The notes under the pieces: generated by a model | Told to the model about the DNA's origin: nothing | The model's database searches: none | Seen by the model: the letters and a program-made list of their open reading frames with translations, nothing else | Made by a program: the position numbers and the translations under genes | Shown here: in pieces, positions 1 to 10,975 of the stretch | How positions within the stretch are numbered: position 1 is the stretch's first letter | Layout of the letters: every line of letters begins with the position of its first letter | Assembly (NCBI GenBank): GCA_025331445.1 | Contig: JAIWNE010000092.1 | Span: 62,001-126,000, forward strand | Source: Blakeslea trispora | Lineage: Eukaryota; Mucoromycota; Mucoromycetes; Mucorales; Choanephoraceae | Length of the DNA: 64,000 nt | Direction: 5' to 3'

Positions 1-788
1 TGATATTTTTGTTGAACATTGCTTGCTCTTCTTCGGTGCTGTATGGATGAATAGCATGCAGGTAACGCAGCTAGCATATCTTTTACGCTTGATCCAAAAG
101 GGCGAGCGGATTGACACCAGATGTCGAAGGTAGCAACAGACTGGGAAAGCGATACTTTTCGTCAGTCAAACAAAGAACCATGTTTGAAAAAAGCATAACT
201 GTCTCACAAGAAACGTCGTTCAATTGATTCTTGCGCAACAAAACAACCATAGCAAACAAAAGAGAAGCGATTGGTGTAGAAGGCAAGTTGGTGTTGCGAG
301 GATAATCGTAAGAAGAACCTATAGATAATTCGAAATATTAATTTTACTGATAAATATAACAAGCTAAGAATATAGACATACCTTCTTGGTTAGCACTTTC
401 AACTGGAACAGATTCAAAGTAGTCGTCCATAAGAGAATTCTAAATCTAATTATATGATATTAACAAATGTAAGCAATATAAAAGTACTGAATATTACCTT
501 CTTCAAAAAAGAAATCGTCAGTGGTGGAAGTAATATCGAACCAGTGATTTGAGAAGCACCTGAGGCTAAATGTCAAATACTGTTAATCAAAAGTATAAAA
601 AAAATTATCTTAATTTAAGTTACCATTGCTTCTGGATCTCTTGATTGCATCGTTGGTTTGATGGTAGGAGTATGCGCGCTTTGTCACATAGGCACATTTC
701 AAAACGGACATGCTTTGCAAACAGTGCATTCACATTTGACTAAATTGTCATCAGTAGACAATTGAGCAGAGTTTTGAGAGTTGAACAT
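1..788 (-). pseudogene. CACTA Tnp2-like transposase, 5' exons of the left copy (continues past the window edge)
   Basis: Mirror image of the transposase at 4934-7991. Exons read on the minus strand at 788-624 (start ATG kept), 565-499, 445-382 and 318 to beyond position 1, with GT...AG introns. The exon 1 product carries a Cys-rich motif (CECTVCKACP, then a further Cys) typical of a small zinc-binding segment. In exon 4 the motif VLLRKNQLNDVSCETVMLF matches the right copy and the E2 copy. Near position 135-150 a single-base loss shifts the frame, so the product ends early at about 83. The two stop codons that damage exon 4 of the right copy are absent here. Most of the gene lies outside the window. 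Confidence 0.8.
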
Positions 789-3700
789 TTTAAAATAATG
801 AGTAGGAAAGTAAAAGAAAGAGGTAATAAATGTTCTGTTATTGTATTATTTATCTGTCCTTTTATATAAACAATCTCCATTTGGATTTTTCAAACTACTT
901 GTGTTATCTGTTCATCCTGAAAAAGCTTTACTTACTTCAGAAGCCGACAGGGATACTCACAATAACAACTCCGGAAACTGTTCTTATTTTTTTCATACTT
1001 ATTTACACAAATGAATTGAAAAACGGTTTGTCCTTTATTTTAATCCGGGATGATTCTGTAAATAACCCTTTGGGATCCACTTGTATAAGTAAAATGACAG
1101 CCATTGTTCTTGTTTTTTTTTATTACTAATTTTAAGGGCTTTCTATTTGGCTGTCAAATCTTGTCTTACTGTAATACACGGAGTTGAAGAAAACGTGTTC
1201 CCAAGTTTTTTTTTTCAATGTTGCGATTGTTCACTTTACCATTTCTACTTCTTGTGAGCAGCACTTGTGTGTTATAAGCACTAAGTTATGGATACCTTTT
1301 TTTTATAAATGCATATATTTCCACTGTTTGGTTGTATATTATTACATGTTTTTTAATGAGTTTTTTTTTTGGATGTCAGATTTCGATGTCTTTTCTTAGA
1401 AAATATATCAGGGTCAAACTTGATTACTTCACTCCGATGTTTGAGATATTTGAAATACTTACAAAAGAGATGAAAATGAAAAAGGCTGAAAATTGTGTAT
1501 GATAGGTAATTGCGATTAGCGATTTCTCTCTTTTATCCTTTATGATAACATACGCCATAATAATATGGAATGGTTTCCCTTTTTTTAAGGTGTAAAATAA
1601 TAATTTCTATACAAAAAAATAGTCAGACTATTTTATCTCATAAAAAAATACTTTTTCCGCCTCAAGAAAAAAAAGTCTCTTTCCAAAAAAATATTTTCCA
1701 CCTCGCTTCCTATTTACTTTTTTTTTATTGAAACGACCTTGACTCCTGACTTATTCATCACTAAAAAGAAGACTGATGAAACTCAACAGACTTTAGTCAT
1801 TGCAATAAACCAATATAATACAAGCGCGCAATCAACAAGCCGACAAGAGTCTAGAAGTTTTTTTTAAAAAAGACAACCACAAAGATTCTTTGAATATATT
1901 TCAGCAAAAAGCTTCGATGCCAGCAAAAAAGTAAGATATTTTATTTCGGCATCACTTCTGTGCAATATACAAGTTTTAGTTCTTGTAAGTACAAAGCTAT
2001 TGAAGTCTACTGTTGAACGCTTTATTGCTCGTCAGGCAAGAGGTAAGTAATACTTTTGGGTTAGAATGTAAACGGTTCTTTTTGGAATGGACTGCATCAC
2101 AAACTACGACCTTGGATATTTGGTTGAAGAATTGTATTTAAACAATAAAAAAGACGACATCTTTCTGTCAAGTTATTACTTTATTTTTATTTACGGTTAT
2201 GTTATTCTGGGTTGATAGAGTGTGTATATGTATCGAAACGAGTATAAAGGAATGGAATACGATAAAAAGGGCTGTTAGCATAGGATAGCGTGTGTTTTAA
2301 TGACCTTTGCTTTACTTGATTTATTAAGTATAAAAGGGATTGGCATCTTTGTATTTATCTCAAAAATAGACCTTTGGTACGAGTAGCTTGACGAGATCTA
2401 GTATAATGATCAAGATGTGCTAACATCTTTTTAACAAATCTCTTTTTTTAAGCTTTTAGTTTTTAGAAGCGTTTTCTCTCCAAAACCTTTTTCTTTCAAT
2501 GTCATTTTTTTTAGTGTCTTTTTTATGTATTTTTTAAGTATCTTTTTTTTTCAACAACTTTTTTTTTTTTTTTAGGAGAGTCTCTTTTTTTTTGAGAGTC
2601 TCTTTTTTTTCAGTGCTTTAAGTTTTTTATTTCCCATTTTTAAAGAATTTTCCCAATTATTTTGTGAGTCTCATTCTCAATTTTTAAATTTCTCGTTTCC
2701 GAAAGTATTTTCCAATTTTTTAGCAGTGATTTTTCAGGTCTTGATATTTTTTGAAGAAAAAATGACAAGTCAATTTAAACTCCTCAGCATTAAGAAATCA
2801 AGTTGCTGTAAAATCTCAAGCAGAGAAAAAATCACTGCCAAAATATTCAAAGAGCGAAAATTCTTTTGAAGCAGTGATTTTTTCTCTGTCTTTGAGATTT
2901 TACCAGCAACTTGATTTTTCTTAACGCTGAGGGAGTTTGAAATGTCTTGTCATTTTTTTTTTCAAAAAATATCAAGACCTGAAAAATCACTGCTTGAAAA
3001 ATTGGAAAATACTTTCGGAAATGAAGAAATTAAAAATTGAGAATGAGACTCACAAAATAATTGGGAAAATCTTTTAAAAATGGGAAATAAAAAACTTAAA
3101 AGCACTGAAAAAAAGAGATTCTCAAAAAAAAAAGAGACTCTCCTAAAAAAAAAAAAAAGTGTTGAAAAAAAAGACACCTAAAAATATACATAAAAAAGAC
3201 ACTAAAAAAATGACATTGAAAGAAAAAGGTTTTGGAGAGAAAACGCTTCTAAAAACTAAAAGCTTAAAAAAGAGATTTGTTAAAAAGATGTTAGCACATC
3301 TTGATCATTATACTAGATCTCGTCAAGCTACTCGTACCAAAGGTCTATTTTTGAGATAAAATACAAAGATGCCAATCCCTTTTATACTTAATAAATCAAG
3401 TAAAGCAAAGGTCATTAAAACACACGCTATCCTATGCTAACAGCCCTTTTTATCGTATTCCATTCCTTTATACTCGTTTCGATACATATACACACTCTAT
3501 CAACCCAGAATAACATAACCGTAAATAAAAATAAAGTAATAACTTGACAGGAAAGATGTCGTCTTTTTTTATTGTTTAAATACAATTCTTCAACCAAATA
3601 TCCAAGGTCGTAGTTTGTGATGCAGTCCATTCCAAAAAAACCGTTTACATTCTAACCCAAAATATTACTTACCTCTTGCCTGACGAGCAATAAAGCGTTC

Positions 3701-4933
3701 AACAGTAGACTTCAATAGCTTTGTACTTACAAGAACTAAAACTTGTATATTGCACAGAAGCGATACCGAAATAAAATGGTCTTACCTTTTTGCTGGCATC
3801 GAAGCTTTTTGCTGAAATATATTCAAAGAATCTTTGTGGTTGTCTTTTTTTAAAAAAAAACTTCTAGGCTCTTGTCGGCTTGTTGATTGCGCGCTTGTGT
3901 TATATTGGTTTATTGCAATGACTAAAGTCCGTTGAGTTTCGTTAGTCTTTTTTTTAGAGATGAATAAGTCAGGAGTCAAGGTCATTTCAATAAAAAAAAA
4001 GTAAATAGGAAGCGAGGTGGAAAATATTTTTTTGGAAAGAGACTTTTTTTTCTTGAGGCGGAAAAAGTATTTTTTTATGACAATAAAATAGTCTGACTAT
4101 TTTTTTGTATAGAAATTATTATTTTACGCTTAAAAAAGAGAAACCATCTCATGTTTTTTATGGCGTATGTTATCATAAAGGATAAAAGAGAGAAATTGCT
4201 AATCGCAATTACCTATCATACACAATGTTCAGCCTTTTTCATTTCATCTCTTTTGTAAGTATTTCAAATTTCTCAAACATCGGAGTGAAGTAATCAAGTT
4301 TGACCCTGATATATTTTTCTAAGAAAAGACATCGAAATCTAACATCCAAAAAAAAACTCATTAAAAAAACATGTAATAATATACAACCAAACAGTGGAAA
4401 TTATAATGCATTTATAAAAAAAAAGGTATCCATAACTTAGTGTTTTCAACACAACAAGTGCTGCTCACAAGAAGTAGAAATGGTAAAGTGAACAATCGCA
4501 ACATTTGAAAAAAAAAACTTGGGAACACGTTTTCTTCAACTCCGTGTATTACAGTAAGACAAGATTTGACAGCCAAATAGAAAGCCCTTAAAATTAGTAA
4601 TAAAAAAAACAAGAACAATGGCTGTCATTTTACTTATACAAGTGGATCCCAAAGAGTTATTTACAGAATCATCCCGGATTAAAATAAAGGACAAACCGTT
4701 TTTCAATTCATTTGTGTAAATAAGTATGAAAAAAATAAGAACAGTTTCCGAAGTTGTTATTGTGAGTATCCCTGTCGGCTTCTGAAGTAAGTAAAGCTTT
4801 TTCAGGATGAACAGATAACACAAGTAGTTTGAAAAATCCAAATGGAGATTGTTTATAAAAAAGGACAGATAAATAATACAATAACAGAACATTTATTACC
4901 TCTTTCTTTTACTTTCCTACTCATTATTTTAAA
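789..4933. other. Gene-free centre of the palindrome: tnp2 upstream regions and left-end modules
   Basis: No credible coding region. From the outside in, each arm holds a roughly 650-bp tnp2 upstream region, a segment with long A or T runs, then the left-end module found in all the CACTA copies here (2040-3680 for the two halves together). Short open frames in this stretch are T-rich or A-rich low-complexity shadows that occur in both arms alike. Nothing resembling a CACTA terminus (CACTACACC) remains at the centre. Confidence 0.7.
2040..3680. repeat. CACTA left-end subterminal module, two inverted copies
   Basis: Shared by E0, E1 (12240-13330), E2 (23700-24850), E3 (32400-33900), E4a (46744-47540, minus) and E4b (47800-48233). 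Hallmarks are the segments GGCAGTGATTTTTTCTCTG and TGCTGAGGAGTTTGAAATG, a run of A-rich units of the form GACACTCAAAAAA, and a stretch ending in a GTAAGTAATACTTTTGG-like splice-donor sequence. The two copies here face each other across the palindrome centre. In CACTA elements repeated subterminal motifs bind the transposition proteins; that role here is inference. Confidence 0.75.
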
Positions 4934-7900
4934 TTGTTCAACTCTCAAAACTCTGCTCAATTGTCTACTGATGACAATTTAGTCAAATGTGAATGCACTG
5001 TTTGCAAAGCATGTCCCGTTTTGAAATGTGCCTATGTGACAAAGCGCGCATACTCCTACCATCAAATCAACGATGCAATCAAGAGATCCAGAAGCAATGG
5101 TAACTTAAATTAAGATAATTTTTTTTATACTTTATGATTAACAGTATTTGACATTACAGCCTCAGGTGCTTCTCAAATCACTGGTTCCGATATTACTTCC
5201 ACCACTGACGATTTCTTTTTTGAAGAAGGTAATATTCAGTATTTTTATACTGCCTACATTTTGTTAATATCATATAATTAGATTTGGAATTCTCTTATGG
5301 TACAACTACTTTTGAATCTGTTCCAGTTGAAAGTGCTAACCAAGAAGGTATGCCTATATTCTTAGCTTGTTATATTTATCAGTGAAATTAATATTTCGAA
5401 TTATCTATAGGTTCTTCTTACGATTATCCTCGCAACACCAACTTGCCTTCTACACCAATTGCTTCTCTCTTGTTTGCTATGGTTGTTTTGTTGCGCAAGA
5501 ACCAATTGAACGACGTTTCCTGTGAGACTGTTATGCTCTTCTAAAACATGGTTCTCTGTTTAACCGATGAATAATACCGCTTTCCTAAGTCTATCGCAAC
5601 CTTTGACATCTGGTGTCAATCAGCTCGCCCTTTTGGTTCCAGCGTAAAAGAGTATGCTAGCTGCGTTACCTGCCATGCCATTCACCCATACAGTACCGAA
5701 GAAGAGCAATCAATTGTTCAGCAAAAAGTCTCATGTTTCGACAAAGGCATTTTCTTGGGCTCATCTTTTTGTCAACAAGATCTTTTGGAACGCAACCAAT
5801 ACGGTACACTCGCTCCTCTTAGAACTTTCTCGTACAACTCTTTGGTTGAGACGCTTAAGATGTTTTTCATGCGTGACGGCTTCGCTAACGAAATCAGTCT
5901 TTGGAAGGAACGTCAAGTCTTGCCTGGAATGCTTTCTGACATTTACAACGGTCAGGTCTGGAACGAGTTCAAGCTCAAGCCCACTGATAATCAGCCATTT
6001 GTCTTTCAGAGCGACTTTAATTTGTTGCTCACATTGAACTGCGACTGGTTTCAAGCCTATAAGGATTCTTACAGTGTTGGCGCCATTTATCTTACTGTTC
6101 AAAACTTGCCACGTGAGATAAGAAACCTTCGGAGTAACGTCATTCTAGTTTGTCTTATCAATGGCCCAAGAAACCCAAGACATTTGAAATGAACCACTAT
6201 TTGCGTCCCTTGGTCAAGGAGTTAAAACAATTGATGAGTGGTGTTGAGATGGAAACCAGAAACCATGGAAGACAGGTAGTCAAGGCAGCACTTTCTTTGT
6301 GCATAATGGATTTGCCTGCTCAACGCAAAGTGGCCGGTTTCACGTCCTTCAATTCTATCAATGCTTGTCTGAAGTGCAAGAAACAGTTTGACCCCATTGT
6401 GGCAGGTGACAAGGCTCGGACTTCAGTGACTTTAACATTGAAAGCCAAGTTAGAAGAACGTGTAGTGAGCACAGACAACAAGCGCAAGAATGGCTGCAAC
6501 AAGAACTGAAAGTGCTCGCAAAGAAAAAGAAAGGCAAAACGGTACCCGTTAGAGTGTTCTCTTGGACTTGCCGTATTTTGATCCAATCCGCCATGTCGGT
6601 ATCGACATTATGCACAATCCGCTTCTTGGCCTTACAAAGAAAATGGCAAGCATATGGACAGGCGTGTTTACCACAGCTGGTAGAAGATCGTTGCCCAAGC
6701 TTACACCCGCACACTTGAAGGATATGCAAGTGATCTTGAAGAGCAAGTCCATCCTTCCTCCCAGCCATGCTGTTTCATCGATTGTAAGAAACATAACTAT
6801 TGGCAATGGTTTCTCAATTTAAGGCGGATGGATGGGCTACCTGGTTGTTGGTGTTGTCCCCATACCTCCTTCCCCAGCGTCTTGAAAAGAAGCCTTACGA
6901 ACATTGGATGCTTTTGGTCAAGGCTTCAAGAATTCTCCTTTCTCCTTCTTTGTCCCTCTTAGAACTTGATACGGCACATGGCTTGTTGAAGTCTTTCTTG
7001 GTTGGGTTCGAAGAGATCTATCAAGACAAATTTTTAATTACGATCAACTTCCACAACGCTCTTCATCTGAAAGAAACGATTCTCGACTACTCTACCTCCC
7101 CGTCCTACTGGTTGTTCAACTTCGAACGATACAATCAAGACTTGAAGACAATTAGAACGAACAGAAAAGGCTGTGTTGAGCGTACGTACATTGACAAGTT
7201 CTTGTTAGATGTACATAGCGAAGATTCGGTGAGAGAATTAATGGATTTTATTCCAAAAGAGAACAAAGAGCAAATCGAATCTTTCTTTCTTGGTGACAAG
7301 TCCTTAGCCAGCGCATACAATAATAACGACAAGACATTCGACCTCTTGAGCTTCTACGACTTGTATACCGGTACCGTTGGTGCATATGGTCATGAGCAAC
7401 TATCTCTCATAACTGTGTCGTCTCTCAAGCCCAAGATGTCTACATTAAACGAAGAAGTGTTTTCATGTCTTATATCCTTCTACAACAGTGTGCATGGTGA
7501 CAGGTACATCGATGAATTCCTTACAACTGCAAACTCAAGTCGCATACCTGTTGAGCGTAAAGTCCTAACATACAAGTACATCAACATTTTTGGTAACAAG
7601 TTCAATTCTATCGAAGCATCTACATTCGCAAACGAGGTTCATATGCAATGGCATATTACCCAGGTATCCACGGCTTGGTTCTCAGTACTGCCAGATATAC
7701 TGTATCTTTAGAAGTAACGTTAAGGTGGTAGATGAAGATGGTATAGCAGTGTCAAGACCTCATACCCTTGCCTATGTTAAGTGGTTTAATAAGTCCAATG
7801 ATGCATTATATTACTTCAACAACCAAGACCCTTCTATGTATGGCATGGAAACCCTGAATGCTGGTTTTGAAGATGATTCAGACGCTTCTATCATACCTGT

Positions 7901-7991
7901 TGTTCATTTACACAGCCAAGTAGCAATTGTTCTTAACCACCTTACGAATCGCCATGTAGTTATCCCATTGCCACCAAAGCTCATTGCTTAA
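4934..7991 (+). pseudogene. CACTA Tnp2-like transposase, right copy of E0 (multiply broken)
   Basis: DDE-type transposase of the CMC (CACTA) superfamily that would cut at the CACTA ends. Exons: 4934-5099, 5160-5228, 5282-5347 and 5411-7991, with clear GT...AG introns. Hallmarks of the Tnp2 family are visible: VGIDIMHNPLLG at 6597-6632, a CxxC knuckle (NACLKCKK) near 6360, and NFHNALHLKE with FERYNQDLK at 7050-7145. The C-terminal 300 codons (6800-7711) are open. Damage: the start is TTG where the left arm keeps ATG; TAA stops at 5542 and 5572; frameshifts near 6175, 6430-6560, 6815 and 7630. Not functional as it stands. The E2 copy is a diverged homologue. Confidence 0.88.
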
Positions 7992-8405
7992 TTTTTTTGT
8001 TTATGTTTACTTATGCCTTTTATCCTATGTTACTTATGCCTTTTTTACCCTATGTTCCACTTATGCCTTTTTGTCCTATGCCTACCTATGCTTTTCCTAT
8101 GCTACTATGCCTTTTTTTATGACTTTCTTTCTATGCCTTTCCAATTTTTTTGCCTTGCGGTTTTTTAATAAATACATTTCATTCCTTTAAATTTTTTGTC
8201 TACCTTTTTTTTTATTTTTTATTTTATCTTTATTTACGGTTTATCTATTTAACATTTAGAACTCGATCAACGCAAAGAAGAAATCAAGTGGTTGAAAAGA
8301 ACAAGCTAAGTATTAGGTTTATTTTTTGAAATGATAACTGATTGATTCAAATATTTATTTATTAAAAGGAAAAAAAAGCAACAAAGAGACAAAAAACAAC
8401 ACACT
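7992..8405. repeat. T-rich 3' flank of tnp2 with degenerate TATGCCTTTTT repeats
   Basis: Between the convergent tnp2 and gene B 3' ends. The first 150 bp repeat a degenerate unit of the form CTTATGCCTTTTTxxCCTATG about six times. After it come AT-rich sequences with AATAAA-like signals (8169-8175). The same position in E2 is filled by a different simple repeat (28696-28885), so each family has its own satellite-like 3' UTR. No gene seen. Confidence 0.6.
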
Positions 8406-9447
8406 TTAAGACCTAATAGCCCATTGAGGAAACTTTTCGTGGCGTCCAGTAGGCAGCTCCTTTTCAACAACTTCACGGCGTCGAGGAGCGCGTATGGCCT
8501 TGTTCTTCTTCTTATGGATGCTGTCCAAAGCAGCGAAAAATTGGTTCAACTACAAACATTGTCAGTATCACGAACAAGGGTAAAAGATGCTTTAGCTACT
8601 TACTTTGTCTGAACGCCAAGAAGGAACCAGAACACGAAAGTAGCTATCCTCTTCGTCATTCTCTTGTTCATCTTCTTCTTCCGACATATACTTCATGTCA
8701 AGGACAGCAGCGCACTCCTCATCTTCACCAAAAAGAGGTGTCATCATTGCCTTGTTATCAGCAAAGCAAGCAGTACGAGAACGAAGTTTCTTAAAAGATG
8801 GATGAGTATTACTGCCAGTTTTAAGGGGTTTCTATATTATCACTTACTCTCTGCAATCGCTTGCGCTTACGCTCACTGACCTGGAACGTCGTTCTTGCTT
8901 CTGGCAAAGAAGCATCTCTTTTCTGGCGCCTTCTGATCAGATCAAATTGGTTTCTGACCTTTTCACCAAGACATCTTTGTACTTCGAAGGAAAGCTCTTG
9001 GTCTCCTGAGAAGCCAGAAAGGGCTTTCACTTTGGCGATGGCATTCTGATGAATGCCTTCAAAAACAGAACGGTTTCTACTCGATGTCTTCATTGGCTGG
9101 CGATAGTCAAATTCGACACCTACTTGCTTTGCATCGTCAAACGAGTCCTTGACTGCCTTCTATTAGAAAAGACAAAAGCGTAAGTATCTGAAATGTAGTA
9201 TAAAACAAGTATAACTTACAAGAAAAGTAGGATTTCTAGCATTGATGGTGACTCGGTTAGCACTGGTACTGATATCAGTTTGAATAAGAAGCGATTCCAT
9301 TCGTGCAAGACGTCCAGTAAACACTTCCAAGTTATCAAAAACCTCTTCGAAACGTTCTTCGGTACGAGCAGCAGAGACAGAGCGAACAGAAGGACGGACA
9401 GGAGCACGAGGGGTAGAAGCAGCGACAGTGGGGATTTGACGGTTCAT
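8406..9447 (-). CDS. CACTA gene B, family A: intact four-exon accessory protein, 289 aa
   Basis: Exons on the minus strand at 9447-9220 (76 codons), 9159-8848 (104), 8789-8604 (62) and 8549-8406 (47 plus stop). All three introns are phase 0 with GTAAG or GTAAGT donors and TAG/AAG acceptors. The product begins with a Pro/Arg/Ser-rich tail, then an amphipathic helix (EERFEEVFDNLEVF), a basic middle (QRCLGEKVRNQFDLIRRRQ), an acidic patch (YMSEEEDEQENDEED) and the motif PSWRSDKLNQFFAALD. It ends FPQWAIRS. The E2 homologue (29193-30254) has the same exon plan, with exon 2 identical in length. I do not recognise the family. Its position matches the second, DNA-binding gene of plant CACTA elements (TnpA role), which is inference. 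No lesion found. Confidence 0.85.
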
Positions 9448-9496
9448 TTTGAAGAGAAAAGAACGGATAATGATGGCGGTTTCAAGTCTTTTGAAG

Positions 9497-9510
9497 ACCT
9501 TTATTTATAG
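9497..9510 (-). promoter_or_regulatory. TATA box of gene B (family A)
   Basis: The minus strand reads CTATAAATAAAGG about 50-60 bp upstream of the gene B ATG (9447). Gene B of E2 has TATAAAAAGAG at the equivalent distance (30301-30311). The intron cassette starts about 190 bp away on the other strand, so this interval is a candidate divergent promoter. Confidence 0.55.
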
Positions 9511-9690
9511 CTTTCAAATTAATTGACAGGAAATCGAACCCTTTTTTTTATTACTAAATTGGTAAGTCATTGTTTTTTTCACTCCAGATTTGACAGGTAG
9601 AAAAAATTTTTCAGTTATTTTCTCTCTTCACTCTCTTTTTTCTTTTTTTTTTCCTTTCTTTCCTTTTCTCTTTATTTTCAAATAAAAAAA

Positions 9691-10206
9691 GTAAGTTTTT
9701 TTTCTATTCAATTGAGTGATTACTAAGAGTGATATCTTAGGCATTTATTCTCTACTTTTGCTTGACATGGATGTAATATGATTTGTTGTTTGAGGTAAAG
9801 ATTATTTAGCTTGTTTGTACTATTTATTTAATCTTTTTTTTAGAAACAAGTAATTTGGCTCTCTTTTCCGTTTTCTCTCTGAATGGACATTGTCTTAAGG
9901 TAAATACTACACAATAGAAAGCTTACACACTGTTCTGATAACCTTTTCTAGATGGTTTACCTGTAACATCTTTTGAGTCTCTACTTTTGTCTTTTCTCTT
10001 GAACTGTAAGTAAACTATCAAGCTTTAAAGGTTTCTTTAACTTATTGTTTTATTATAGATTTCTTCCTTTTAAAAGGTTCTTTTGGTTGGTCATACTGGT
10101 TTATGTCTATAACAAGGTTTAACTGGTTTCAAGTAAGTAATTCTTTTGTATTTACGTCCTTTTCAAACCCATCTAATTGTTTTGTTGATAAAGTATTCAT
10201 TTTTAG
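9691..10206 (+). other. Intron cassette of E0: five consensus introns
   Basis: Introns predicted at 9691-9740 (50 nt, with a TACTAAG branch motif), 9795-9843 (49), 9900-9951 (52), 10006-10058 (53) and 10133-10206 (74). Donors are GTAAGT, GTAAAG, GTAAAT, GTAAGT and GTAAGT; all acceptors are TTAG, TAG or CTAG. The exons between them are 54-74 nt, and I find no reading frame that stays open through them. The cassette reads towards the right end of the transposon, away from gene B. The same arrangement recurs in E1, E2, E3, E4a and E4b. It looks like a spliced, probably noncoding leader or transcript. Confidence 0.6.
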
Positions 10207-10975
10207 ATTCCTTGCTCGATTTCTCCTTCTAACGGTTCTGCATGCTTTTTGGTTTTTGTGCCATCCGTGAAATTGCTGGTTTTTTGATCGTTTCTGCAGT
10301 GCTTTCGTTACATTTGTGCCTAAATTCCAAGCTGTTTCTGCCTGTATTCTGGCCATCTATTCCATTTTTTTACTGCCATTTTTGCCAGCGTTTTTGCCTG
10401 TTTCTGGTCTATTTCTAGGCTTTTTCCTCTGATTGATGCCTGCCATTTGCCCTGGTTATTTGATCGAATTCCCCCCTACATTTCCCCCATAAACTAGCCA
10501 TTATTTTCAACCAAAAAAATTTTTTATAATAAAAAGCCACTTTTTTAAGCCTCTAATCCTCTATATTTACTGTAAACAGTCCAATTGTAAAAAAGTATAA
10601 TTGTGTAAAGAAGTCCATATCATCCAATTAGAAATGTCAATTTCAATAAAATAGCAAATGTAAAGCCAATTAAACAGAGAATTTTTGAGTATATTTATAA
10701 AAATGGCCAATTGAATAAAGATTCTTCGAAAAAGATATCCAATCACAAAGCTAAAGTAATAAGACGGACGCCCTGTATGATCCACTGGGGACATGACAAG
10801 CATTTCATCTGTCCAGTCCACAGCAGTGATCGCGGGTCCCAATAACAGTGGACCTGCAGTGGACTTGCAGTGGGACTTTACGATCACTTTTGTGCAGCGG
10901 ACGCCGGATTGCTGTACAAATAACCGACGTCCACCGCTAAATTTGGCAGCAGTGGACGTCCTTTTGGGTGTCGTG
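10207..10975 (+). repeat. E0 right subterminal repeats and terminus
   Basis: Three layers. First, TTTTGCC-type motifs (10230-10460: TTTTTGCCAG, TTTTTGCCTG, CATTTGCC and others). Second, a conserved block TTTTTTATAATAAAAAGCC (10520-10545) followed by five CCAAT-containing units between 10575 and 10750, spaced about 40 bp. Third, a GC-rich tip (10795-10975) with repeated GTCCACTGC/GTGGAC motifs. All three layers recur in order in E4, and the first two in E1, E2 and E3. Arrays of this kind are where plant CACTA proteins bind; the function here is inferred. Confidence 0.65.

Larger units (their letters stand above)
1..5729. repeat. Giant imperfect palindrome (CACTA head-to-head dimer)
   Basis: The two halves are reverse complements around about position 2855, with almost no spacer; position 1 mirrors about 5729, so the left arm continues beyond the window. 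Matching landmarks: the tnp2 start at 788 mirrors 4934, exon junctions at 624/5099, 499/5228, 382/5347 and 318/5411 mirror each other, and the T/A-rich tracts at 2560-2610 mirror 3110-3160. The arms differ by scattered substitutions and small indels (I judge well above 90 percent identity by eye). The centre lies inside the left-end module of the CACTA family (sequence near 2829-2880), so both outer CACTA left ends were lost when the dimer formed. Seen directly; the mechanism is inference. Confidence 0.93.
2855..10975 (+). mobile_element. E0: family-A CACTA (CMC/EnSpm, Tnp2-type) element, left end missing
   Basis: Contains, left to right, the left-end module, a broken tnp2 gene (plus strand), an intact gene B (minus strand), the intron cassette and a right end. 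The right terminal sequence (GGGTGTCGTG, ending at 10975) is the CACTA terminus with one change (TCGTG for TAGTG). The last 180 bp are GC-rich, with repeated GTCCACTGC-like units, and match the outer ends of E4a and E4b. The left terminus was lost at the palindrome centre, so no target-site duplication can be checked. Family-A and family-B elements share gene order and modules but differ in their terminal 200 bp. Confidence 0.85.

Noticed and set aside
2962..3359. Lys-rich and Phe-rich small frames in the palindrome centre
   Set aside because: A-rich/T-rich repeat shadows present in mirrored form; no ATG-led conserved protein.
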